Assembly: GCA_016296195.1 (NCBI GenBank)
Contig: JAEDJU010000081.1
Location: 1 to 5,907 of the forward strand
Reading direction: 5' to 3'
DNA length: 5,907 nt
Source of the DNA: Candidatus Methanomethylophilaceae archaeon
Lineage (GTDB): Archaea; Thermoplasmatota; Thermoplasmata; Methanomassiliicoccales; Methanomethylophilaceae
Shown here in pieces: positions 1-4,993 of the stretch. Positions within the stretch are counted from its first letter, which is position 1. Each line of letters starts with the position of its first letter. The notes below the pieces were generated by a model. The model saw only the letters and a program-made list of their open reading frames with translations. It did no database searches and was not told where the DNA came from. Position numbers and translations under genes: made by a program.

Positions 1-42
1 AAGGATTTCTTAGAGGATCCGCGCGAAAATGGGGAGAATATA

Positions 43-315
43 GTGTACGAGTCATACTCTGAGGACAGCGTCAGCTACGCGTCATCCAACGGTCACACCA
101 AAGTGCTGGATGATGTTTCATCGTCATCCATGATGAGTGTTTACTGTGGGTGCGGACGCATCGTCAATCAGGACCGTTCCGAGATGAAGCTGAAGCTCGA
201 CCTGGGAAAGGAGCTCGAGTGCACCACATGCCGCAACACCCGCATCTCCCACGAGATCGATGAGCTCAACCAGCATTTCGAGCCCGTCCAGGAAGAGACC
301 GACGAGGTCCTCTGA
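43..315 (+). CDS. Small zinc-ribbon protein of unknown function (5' end uncertain, possibly partial)
   Basis: I do not recognise a named family. The 90-residue product has an acidic, serine-rich N-terminal third. A Cys4 pair layout follows: CGC at residues 35-37, then CTTC at residues 61-64, about 23 residues later, as in a compact zinc ribbon. Between the pairs lies a Lys/Leu-rich segment, and the C-terminal tail is strongly acidic. The GTG at 43 is preceded by GGGGAG at 31-36, a plausible ribosome binding site six bases upstream. However, the same frame has no stop back to base 1, so the protein may begin before the window and this GTG may be internal. A zinc-binding adaptor or nucleic-acid-binding role is possible, but nothing here proves it. 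The gene ends just before a terminator-like region and converges on topA. Confidence 0.7.
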   Translation: MYESYSEDSVSYASSNGHTKVLDDVSSSSMMSVYCGCGRIVNQDRSEMKLKLDLGKELECTTCRNTRISHEIDELNQHFEPVQEETDEVL

Positions 316-322
316 CCTCATT

Positions 323-352
323 CTAAGAAACTTAGTGGGTAACACCCTTTTT
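323..352 (+). terminator. Terminator-like tandem hairpins and T tract after the zinc-ribbon gene
   Basis: Two short stems follow the stop codon within 10 bases: CTAAG-AAA-CTTAG at 323-335, then GGGT-AAC-ACCC at 337-347. Five T residues (348-352) follow directly. Archaeal termination depends mainly on the T tract, so this is a reasonable 3' end for the + strand transcript. The second stem contains the heptamer GTAACAC, discussed under the NikR sites, probably by chance. Confidence 0.5.
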
Positions 353-368
353 ATTATCTGTAATACTG

Positions 369-393
369 AAAAAATATCCGGGGGATACCCCGG
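369..393 (-). terminator. Intrinsic-type terminator of topA
   Basis: Read on the minus strand, a perfect 6-bp stem CCGGGG/CCCCGG (378-393) with a four-base loop starts five bases after the topA stop codon. It is followed by a run of six T (A369-A374 on the + strand). This is the layout of a factor-independent terminator, placed correctly to end the topA transcript. Confidence 0.65.
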
Positions 394-398
394 TAAGA

Positions 399-2714
399 TC
401 ATTCGACAGGGGTCTCCTGCTCCGGAGTCTCCTTCTCCTTCTTGTCCGCGGTCTTCTTCGACCTCGAGGTCTTCTTCCTTCCGGGACAGTCGGGGTTGAT
501 GCACTCCTCGATGTTCCCCAGGGAGATCATGGGTGCCTTGCATATGGTGCATATCCTCCCTGCGGACGTTATGGTACCCCTTGGCCTCAGAGGGTAGGTC
601 TGGGTGCATGCCGGCCATGCGGAGCATCCTGCGAACCTCCTTCCGGCCTTGGAGAACATTATCCTGATGTTGCCGTTGCCGCATGTGGGGCAGGGGCCGA
701 GGTCGTTCCTCTCGGTGTTGCTCGTGCACTTGGGGTCGACACACTGTATGGATGGGGGATTGCCCTTCCTTATGACCTTCAGCTGGGGCAGTCCGCAGAC
801 GGGACAGGTGGTCTCCATGGTCTGGACCAGGGCTCCTCTGGGAAGCGGGTACGCACGTTTGCAGTCGGGATATCCGTCGCATCCGATGAAGTTCCCGTTC
901 TTGGACCTCTTGATGGTCATGTTGTTACCGCATGTGGGGCAGATACCGATGTGCTGCTGTGAGCGGAGGGCCGTCTTGATCTCCTGACCGATCTCCTCGG
1001 AGTCGGTGGATATCTGTACGGCGACCTCGTGGAGCATGTCCTGCGATTCCTTGACGACTGAATCCAGTGTGCGCTCCCCATCTGTGATCTTCAGCATATC
1101 CGCCTCCAATTTGGCGGTCATGTCCGGTTCGGTGATGCCTCCTCCGTGCTTCTCCAGGGATTTTGTCAGGGCGATACCGCTGGGGGTCGGGATCATGTAG
1201 TTCCCCTGGACGTAGTTCCTGGAGAACAGCTTCCCGATGATGTCGTGCCTTGTACTCTTGGTACCCAGCTGGAGTCTGTCCATCTCCTGGATCAGGGATC
1301 CCTGGTTGTATCTGTACGGGGGCTTCGTCTCCGATTCGGCGATGGTCATGGACCTGATGTCCACCTCGTCCCCGATCTTCATCACAGGCAGCTTGGAATC
1401 GTTGGATTTGAGGTACTTCTTGTAGTACTTCTTCCAACCCTGCTTCTTGAGGACGTATCCCTCGGACAGGAACCTCTCGCCGGAGACCTCTATGGTGCAC
1501 TTGGTGATCTCCGCCTCCGCGTTGGGTCCGACGGTGGCGAGGAACCTCCTGACGATGAGCTCGTAGAGCTTCCACTTGTCGCCCTTCATCTTGTCGGATG
1601 ATGCCCCTGCGGTGGGGTATATCGGCGGGTGGTCCGTGGTTCTCCTCTTTCCCTTGGACGGGACGATCTTCTCCTGTGCGAGGATCTCCTCGGCCTCGTT
1701 CTTGAACTCGGAGTCCTTCAGCTTCTCCAGGACGGACCTCAGGCTGAGGCTCTTGGGGTACTCGGTGTTCTCGGTACGGGGATAGGAGATGTATCCTCCC
1801 GTGTACAGGTCCTCGGCCAGTTTCATGGCGACGGTCGGGGGTATTCCGATCTTGTTCGCCTCCACCTGCATCTGTGTGGTGTCGAAGGGTGCGGGCCTGT
1901 ACTCCTCCTTGGTTGATACCTCATATTCGGTGACGGTACCGGTCTTGGCATCGCTGACGACCGCCAGGATGGCCTCCGCTTCGTCCTTGTCCCAGAACGG
2001 GTTGCCCTCGTGGTCTCCCTTGAAGGCCAGCATCCCGAACTTCCCCACTATGTTCCAGAATGGAACGGGTACGAAGTTCTCGATCTCCTCGTGTCTGTCC
2101 ACCAGGAGCTTGAGTGTGGGGCTCTGGACCCTTCCGACGGACATGAAGTTCTTTCCGACCTGGCCGGATGACAATGAGATGAGCCTTGTGAGGACGGCTC
2201 CCCATGAAAGGTCCACGATCTGCCTCGCCTCGGCCGCGTCCGCGAGCCTGCTGTCGGGTTCGGTGAGGTTGTCGAAGGCGTTCTCGACCTCCCCTTTGGT
2301 GAGGGCGCTGAACTTGGCTCTCCTGACGATTGACATGTCGGCACCGATCTCACGGACGGTCTCCATACCGATGAGCTCTCCCTCCCTGTCGTAATCGGTC
2401 GCGATGATGATCTCATCGGACTGGGCGGCGAGCTCCTTGATAGTGTTAAGGATGGACTTCACGCGGACCGTCTTGATCTGCGGTGCGTAGACGAGGTCGA
2501 CCGGCGGCGTGGAGCTCCAGTCGTTGTACTCCTTGGGGTAGTCCAACTCGATGATGTGTCCTCTGAGGCTGACGACGTTGTACTCGTCAGCACCGGATTC
2601 GAAAGATATCACCGTAACACCTCCGCTGGTCGTGGAGTGGGACTTTCCGTCGGACAGGATGGTGGAGATCCTCCTGGCAGCATTCGCCTTCTCGGTGATA
2701 ATCAGCTTTCTCAT
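399..2714 (-). CDS. topA: DNA topoisomerase I, type IA, with four C-terminal zinc ribbons
   Basis: This 771-residue enzyme relaxes DNA by cutting one strand through a 5'-phosphotyrosine link and passing the other strand. A TOPRIM domain opens the protein: E8 in LIITEKA, and DYDREGE at 107-113 carrying the acidic metal-binding residues. GRVQSPT follows at 194-200, and GGYISYPRT at 306-314, where Y311 is the expected catalytic tyrosine and R313 the conserved arginine. HPPIYPT at 362-368 matches the HxxIxPT box. Four Cys4 zinc ribbons lie at C592-C618, C637-C663, C675-C703 and C722-C743, followed by a Lys/Glu-rich tail. An open frame continues 29 codons upstream to 2801. I chose the ATG at 2714 because MRKLIITEKA is where homology should begin, and because a TATA-like box lies about 28 bp upstream, implying a leaderless mRNA. 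Divergent from the 2782 gene. Identification is firm. Confidence 0.96.
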   Translation of the reverse strand: MRKLIITEKANAARRISTILSDGKSHSTTSGGVTVISFESGADEYNVVSLRGHIIELDYPKEYNDWSSTPPVDLVYAPQIKTVRVKSILNTIKELAAQSDEIIIATDYDREGELIGMETVREIGADMSIVRRAKFSALTKGEVENAFDNLTEPDSRLADAAEARQIVDLSWGAVLTRLISLSSGQVGKNFMSVGRVQSPTLKLLVDRHEEIENFVPVPFWNIVGKFGMLAFKGDHEGNPFWDKDEAEAILAVVSDAKTGTVTEYEVSTKEEYRPAPFDTTQMQVEANKIGIPPTVAMKLAEDLYTGGYISYPRTENTEYPKSLSLRSVLEKLKDSEFKNEAEEILAQEKIVPSKGKRRTTDHPPIYPTAGASSDKMKGDKWKLYELIVRRFLATVGPNAEAEITKCTIEVSGERFLSEGYVLKKQGWKKYYKKYLKSNDSKLPVMKIGDEVDIRSMTIAESETKPPYRYNQGSLIQEMDRLQLGTKSTRHDIIGKLFSRNYVQGNYMIPTPSGIALTKSLEKHGGGITEPDMTAKLEADMLKITDGERTLDSVVKESQDMLHEVAVQISTDSEEIGQEIKTALRSQQHIGICPTCGNNMTIKRSKNGNFIGCDGYPDCKRAYPLPRGALVQTMETTCPVCGLPQLKVIRKGNPPSIQCVDPKCTSNTERNDLGPCPTCGNGNIRIMFSKAGRRFAGCSAWPACTQTYPLRPRGTITSAGRICTICKAPMISLGNIEECINPDCPGRKKTSRSKKTADKKEKETPEQETPVE

Positions 2715-2738
2715 CGTCAGATGGCACATCCTGAATGA

Positions 2739-2746
2739 TATTAATA
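2739..2746. promoter_or_regulatory. Palindromic TATA-like box between topA and the divergent gene
   Basis: TATTAATA is identical on both strands. Its centre lies about 28 bp upstream of the topA ATG, the distance expected for a leaderless archaeal transcript. It lies about 40 bp upstream of the ATG at 2782, which would leave a 5' leader of about 12-14 bases there. A single element could therefore serve both directions. The position is read from the sequence; promoter activity is inferred. Confidence 0.5.
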
Positions 2747-2756
2747 GTTCGCCCGT

Positions 2757-2770
2757 CACGTCTGGACGTG
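2757..2770. promoter_or_regulatory. Perfect inverted repeat near the predicted start site of the 2782 gene
   Basis: CACGTC-TG-GACGTG is a perfect 6-bp inverted repeat with a 2-bp spacer. It lies between the TATA-like box and the ATG at 2782, overlapping the predicted transcription start. It has the size and symmetry of an operator for a dimeric repressor, but the regulator is unknown. Confidence 0.35.
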
Positions 2771-2781
2771 TCGGAAGCAAT

Positions 2782-3549
2782 ATGTTGGACATAACATCCA
2801 ATCATTGTCCACATCGTCTGCCGATAGGCATCTCTGTCCGTCCTGAATCCATCCATGGATACGGTTATCTGGTCCTCTACGATGTGACGGGCATGCGTGT
2901 CGGCGAGTTCCTGGAGATACTCCGCGGTATGGACGGTGTCATAATGGCCGATGTCATGCCCGTTGACCTGATCCAGGAGGTCGCCGAGATGGAAACATCC
3001 ATCGACTGTATATCGGGAGGGATGAGGCTGGAGAACATAGGTCTCTTCCAGTGCCTCCATAGGGAGGAGGTCATCGTGTTGCTGTCCGACGGCGTGTTCG
3101 AGCGTCCTAGGGAGATAACGATCAGGATGATCGACACCGACGGCGTGGTGATAGGCCATGATGTTCCCGAATACCTTCGGGAGGAGCTGTCCGGACGGGA
3201 TGATCTGATATGGATGTCGGACGGATTCGTGCTGTTCCCCAATCTGATCACAAACAAGGATGCGAAGATGGTTATGGGATGCAGCACCCTCAGGTTGAAC
3301 GGTGTCCCCGAAGAGGTGGATGCCAGGATATTCTATCCGTCGATAAGTTCGGCGGAGATAATGAACAGAAGATTTGGGGTGGAGGGAACGGGCATATCCG
3401 CCGCGGTGATCGGGGTGGACGGCCTGGAGCCCTCCTGCGGACAGTCAGTGTCTGTGTCCGATGTGGTGGAGGTTCCCTGTGGAGGGGGCCGCCATGGTGA
3501 GCCTTCCCCTGAGGACGCCCTTTATCGATGTGACCTCGTTGGCGAATGA
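2782..3549 (+). CDS. Hypothetical archaeal protein, 255 residues
   Basis: I do not recognise this family. The product looks soluble, with alternating hydrophobic stretches and acidic loops suggestive of an alpha/beta fold. It has no signal peptide or clear membrane helix. Cysteines at residues 9, 76, 91, 167 and 219 do not form an obvious metal motif. The reading frame is open back to 2551, but that extension lies antisense inside topA. The ATG at 2782 is preferred because it sits just downstream of the divergent promoter. The last 34 codons (from 3445) overlap nikR on the other strand. They are Gly-, Cys- and Ser-rich and unlike the rest, so the ancestral stop may have lain near residue 221 and been lost. 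No function is proposed. Confidence 0.75.
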   Translation: MLDITSNHCPHRLPIGISVRPESIHGYGYLVLYDVTGMRVGEFLEILRGMDGVIMADVMPVDLIQEVAEMETSIDCISGGMRLENIGLFQCLHREEVIVLLSDGVFERPREITIRMIDTDGVVIGHDVPEYLREELSGRDDLIWMSDGFVLFPNLITNKDAKMVMGCSTLRLNGVPEEVDARIFYPSISSAEIMNRRFGVEGTGISAAVIGVDGLEPSCGQSVSVSDVVEVPCGGGRHGEPSPEDALYRCDLVGE

Positions 3550-3885
3550 TTTCATATCGCCGAGTTTGCCCTCGCAGATGAGGATCTCCATGCACTTCTC
3601 ATGGTCCAGGTGGATGTGGACGGATGTCTTCACCATGTCCGTGTGGGCGTGCTGGATGTCGGTGAGCTTGTCCCCGACAGATGTCATGGTGTGATCATAG
3701 ACCATCACGATGGTTCCGACCATCCATTCCTCGTCGTTCTTCCATTCGTTCTCAGCGAGGGAGTCGCGGACAAGGTCGCGTATTGCCTCGGATCTGCTGA
3801 CGTACCCTTTCTTCGATATCGATTCATCGAACTCTCTGAGGAGTTCGGGTTCGAGGGAAACACCTATACGTGTTACGCCATCCAT
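3445..3885 (-). CDS. nikR: NikR, nickel-responsive ribbon-helix-helix regulator
   Basis: NikR proteins are tetrameric repressors that bind Ni(II) and then DNA, controlling nickel uptake and nickel enzymes. The N-terminal ribbon-helix-helix spans residues 4-44 (VTRIGVSLEPELL, then SRSEAIRDLVRDSL). The C-terminal ACT-like metal domain follows, from VGTIVMVYDH at residue 56. Aligned to E. coli NikR, the four nickel ligands are present: H79 (QHAH), H90 and H92 (HIH) and C98. The usual family end falls near residue 133. This protein runs on 13 residues to a tail, NLHHIGHRH, with four histidines. The ATG at 3885 has a TATA-like box 27 bp upstream, so the mRNA is probably leaderless. Half-site-like repeats over the start suggest autoregulation. 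The 3' end overlaps the convergent 2782 gene by 105 bp. No nickel transporter lies nearby. Confidence 0.93.
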   Translation of the reverse strand: MDGVTRIGVSLEPELLREFDESISKKGYVSRSEAIRDLVRDSLAENEWKNDEEWMVGTIVMVYDHTMTSVGDKLTDIQHAHTDMVKTSVHIHLDHEKCMEILICEGKLGDMKSFANEVTSIKGVLRGRLTMAAPSTGNLHHIGHRH

Positions 3886-3908
3886 GTTTTACCCTATTCA
3901 AGTAACAC
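3870..3908. promoter_or_regulatory. Candidate NikR operator: inverted GTGTTAC/GTAACAC half-sites
   Basis: GTGTTAC at 3870-3876 (inside nikR codons 4-6) and GTAACAC at 3902-3908 form a perfect 7-bp inverted repeat. A near copy, GTTTTAC, lies exactly midway at 3886-3892, so three half-site-like heptamers recur every 16 bp. From memory, GTGTTAC-N13/14-GTAACAC is a reported NikR site in several lineages; here the outer spacer is 25 bp, one helical turn longer. The right half lies between the nikR TATA-like box and the start codon, where binding would block transcription. The regulator assignment is inference. Confidence 0.5.
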
Positions 3909-3915
3909 TTATTAA
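3909..3915 (-). promoter_or_regulatory. TATA-like box of nikR
   Basis: TTAATAA on the minus strand is centred 27 bp upstream of the nikR ATG, consistent with a leaderless archaeal transcript. It abuts the candidate operator half-site at 3902-3908. Confidence 0.5.
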
Positions 3916-3962
3916 CCTTTTTTAGGGGTGTTCATATGCACCGGTGTTCCGTTCCCGCTCTT

Positions 3963-3978
3963 TATTCCGTTTGGAATA
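3963..3978. repeat. Inverted repeat in the nikR upstream region
   Basis: TATTCC-GTTT-GGAATA is a perfect 6-bp inverted repeat in the AT-rich region between nikR and the unit starting at 4031. It could be an operator for either divergent promoter. No regulator can be assigned. The flanking bases 3916-4001 also hold a direct repeat of GGTGTTC (3927-3933 and 3943-3949) and otherwise nothing I recognise. Confidence 0.3.
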
Positions 3979-4001
3979 TTACTTTCACGACAAATTAAAT
4001 A

Positions 4002-4030
4002 CTAAATTTCCTATCTGAAATATAGGAAAT
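4002..4030 (+). promoter_or_regulatory. Candidate promoter of unit A: TATA-like box plus ATATAGGAAAT element
   Basis: CTAAATTT (4002-4009) is followed after 10 bp by ATATAGGAAAT (4020-4030), ending directly before position 4031. The box centre is about 26 bp upstream of 4031, the normal archaeal distance to a start site. The same 11-mer recurs at 4688-4698, at the same spacing from another TATA-like box. ATTTCCTAT (4006-4014) and ATAGGAAAT (4022-4030) form a perfect 9-bp inverted repeat with a 7-bp spacer, so the element may be an operator as well as an initiator region. Confidence 0.45.
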
Positions 4031-4486
4031 ATGCGGGGACAAACATCCCGCAGATCTTCCGGGGAATGTGGCAGATGCCGCATCCTCTCAGGGCCGTCCG
4101 TGAGGACGGAGGCATACGAACAACCGTTCCGGCACGGTGATGAATGCCGGAGGACGATCAGAAAGGAACGTGAGAGATTGTCAGCAGCAGAAGCATGGAA
4201 CGTGGGCTCCGAGGCGGGCCCATCAAATGACACCCCATCAGTATCGTACTATGGAAGTGCCCACAGCACGGGGTATTATCCCGTCGCAGGAATGGACATG
4301 ATGTACTGTAGTGGTCCTTCCGCACAATGGTACGGTCAGACGGACGCGGTCATGCGCTGCCCAATCTCTCCCCCGGCGGGTCCTGGTCTCAGAAGGGGTT
4401 CAAGGCGTGCGTTCCTCTCCAGACGTTCCGCGGGTTTCTCCGACGGAACCGTCCAGGGGTCCATAGACCTCGGAACCGCTTCCTGA
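4031..4486 (+). CDS. Doubtful ORF, Arg/Ser/Gly-rich 151-residue product
   Basis: This is the only long ORF in unit A, and it would begin at the predicted transcription start (leaderless ATG). The product is basic and rich in Arg, Ser and Gly, with a Tyr/Gly/Ser-rich middle. C13 and C16 (CGRC) followed by HGDEC at about residues 35-39 could suggest a small zinc site, but I recognise no domain. Codon choice lacks the strong C/G-ending bias of topA and the 4994 gene. The same bases form a chain of hairpins, so a structured RNA is an equal or better explanation. If real, it would be an orphan protein. Confidence 0.35.
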   Translation: MRGQTSRRSSGECGRCRILSGPSVRTEAYEQPFRHGDECRRTIRKERERLSAAEAWNVGSEAGPSNDTPSVSYYGSAHSTGYYPVAGMDMMYCSGPSAQWYGQTDAVMRCPISPPAGPGLRRGSRRAFLSRRSAGFSDGTVQGSIDLGTAS

Positions 4487-4509
4487 TCCTACCATTGCAT
4501 CAGGCCCCG

Positions 4510-4532
4510 GTCAAATGGGTTTGACGTTTTTT
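4510..4532 (+). terminator. Terminator-like hairpin ending unit A
   Basis: GTCAAA-TGGG-TTTGAC is a perfect 6-bp stem (4510-4525), followed by G and six T (4527-4532). An outer pair, GGCCCC (4503-4508) and GGGGCC (4540-4545), could enclose it as an alternative fold. It sits 24 bp after the stop of the 4031 ORF and marks a likely + strand 3' end. Confidence 0.6.
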
Positions 4533-4669
4533 CTCCGACGGGGCCTTCCTCCTCTATAATCTACCATTCTCTTTCCCGATTCACCCATCTCCTCTTCTAT
4601 ATCTTTCCGTGCATTCCCTTCTTCTGTACTTCCAGGCCTATTCCTTTCAGAATTATAATTTCAATAGGT
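4533..4669. other. Pyrimidine-rich intergenic spacer without a gene
   Basis: From about 4546 to 4650 the + strand is dominated by C and T, with several short CTCCTCT and TTCCCTT runs. It then turns AT-rich towards the promoter-like element at 4670. I see no ORF, tRNA or hairpin worth naming. The strand asymmetry may reflect relaxed or spacer sequence, or a binding region for a pyrimidine- or purine-tract factor. Confidence 0.4.
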
Positions 4670-4698
4670 CTAATATACTCTTTTTTCATATAGGAAAT
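4670..4698 (+). promoter_or_regulatory. Candidate promoter of unit B: TATA-like box plus ATATAGGAAAT element
   Basis: CTAATATA (4670-4677), then 10 bp including a T6 run, then ATATAGGAAAT (4688-4698). Box-to-element spacing is identical to that at 4002-4030. A start site about 26 bp from the box centre falls at 4699-4700, immediately before a strong hairpin. The inverted left arm found in the first copy is absent here, so only the right arm is shared. Confidence 0.45.
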
Positions 4699-4699
4699 T

Positions 4700-4936
4700 A
4701 GGGAATAGGAAAGGCAACCAATCCTATTCCCCGTCGGAATGACGGATCCCGTGGGGAGAAGTTGGGGCGGTCCCATCCAGGAACCGTTCTGTAATCGGGT
4801 TCCGCCTTCCGGCACCGCACCCCGGTCCAGGGAACCGGCCTTTGCATGATGGGGGCAGGACCAGGGTGCGCATTGCACGGGAGGTCGCCCACCGGCCTCC
4901 GCGGGGACGGTTTTATCCATGGGCCGTCCCCGTTTT
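4700..4936 (+). ncRNA. Candidate structured non-coding RNA, unit B
   Basis: About 235 bases with no plausible + strand ORF, bounded by the 4670-4698 promoter-like region and a terminal hairpin with T4. It opens with a perfect 10-bp stem, GGGAATAGGA/TCCTATTCCC (4701-4731). Further local stems are CGTC/GACG (4732-4744), GGAACC/GGTTCC (4780-4803), CCGGT/ACCGG (4822-4838), and a two-part helix GACC/GGTC enclosing GTGC/GCAC (4859-4886). GGGGACGG/CCGTCCCC (4903-4931) ends it. It shares GGAACCG and TCCAGG blocks with unit A. I could not match it to SRP RNA, RNase P RNA, tRNA or a C/D guide. It might instead be a structured leader of the 4994 gene, although the terminator-like end argues for a separate RNA. 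Confidence 0.45.
4903..4936 (+). terminator. Terminator-like hairpin ending unit B
   Basis: GGGGACGG (4903-4910) and CCGTCCCC (4924-4931) form a perfect 8-bp stem with a 13-base loop. G and four T (4933-4936) follow. It lies upstream of the TATA-like box of the next gene, so it separates unit B from that gene. The short T run makes it weaker than the 4510-4532 example. Confidence 0.45.
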
Positions 4937-4963
4937 CCCTTATACGCCCGTATGGAAACAACC

Positions 4964-4970
4964 ATTATAT
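4964..4970 (+). promoter_or_regulatory. TATA-like box of the asparagine-synthase-like gene
   Basis: ATTATAT is centred 27 bp upstream of the ATG at 4994, the same geometry as for nikR. A second TATA-like stretch, TTATAC (4940-4945), lies further upstream and could be used instead, giving a short leader. Confidence 0.45.
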
Positions 4971-4993
4971 CCGCGGTTCCAGATGCCATGTTC

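Larger units (their letters stand above)
4031..4532 (+). ncRNA. Candidate structured non-coding RNA, unit A
   Basis: The segment is bounded by a promoter-like region ending at 4030 and a terminator-like hairpin ending in T6 at 4532. Local hairpins follow one another from the predicted 5' end: TGCGGG/CCCGCA (4032-4052); TGTGGC/GCCGCA with loop AGAT and one G-U pair (4067-4082); CCGTCC-GTGA-GGACGG, a GNRA-type tetraloop (4094-4109); TCCGGCA/TGCCGGA (4128-4151); GACGATC/GATTGTC with one G-U pair (4153-4182); TGGGC/GCCCA (4203-4222); ACGGG/CCCGT (4268-4284). This density exceeds what I would expect by chance and is odd for a coding region. It matches no RNA family I can recognise. The alternative is the ORF 4031-4486, listed separately; both could be true. 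Confidence 0.4.

Noticed and set aside
124..882. Long ORFs opposite or out of frame with topA, such as 124-882 (-) and 1789-2394 (+)
   Set aside because: They are shadows created by the strongly biased third codon positions of topA. Their products are Arg/Gly/His-rich or low-complexity.
2614..2620. Additional GTAACAC heptamers at 2614-2620 and 339-345
   Set aside because: They are single copies without a partner half-site, one inside topA and one inside a terminator stem. A few chance heptamers are expected in a window of this size.
2551..2781. 77-codon upstream extension of the 2782 gene
   Set aside because: It lies antisense inside well-supported topA coding sequence and crosses the shared promoter.
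2715..2801. 29-codon upstream extension of the topA reading frame
   Set aside because: The family's TOPRIM start (MRKLIITEK) begins at 2714. The extension covers the divergent promoter and the start of the opposite gene, and it has non-conserved composition.
4137..4143. GTGATGA resembling box C of a C/D guide RNA
   Set aside because: No CTGA box D lies at a suitable distance, and the motif falls in the loop of a 7-bp hairpin.
3985..4233. Minus-strand ORF of 82 residues opposite unit A
   Set aside because: It has no promoter or recognisable domain, and its frame is explained by the complement of the hairpin-rich segment.
4700..4936. Unit B as RNase P RNA or SRP RNA
   Set aside because: AGGAAAGGC near the 5' end and GGGAACCGGCC near the middle loosely recall RNase P conserved regions, and TGTAA recalls the SRP Alu motif. 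But spacing and pairing are wrong: the 5' end pairs locally rather than with the 3' end, and no GGAAG/AGCA SRP loop is present. A covariance-model scan would settle it.
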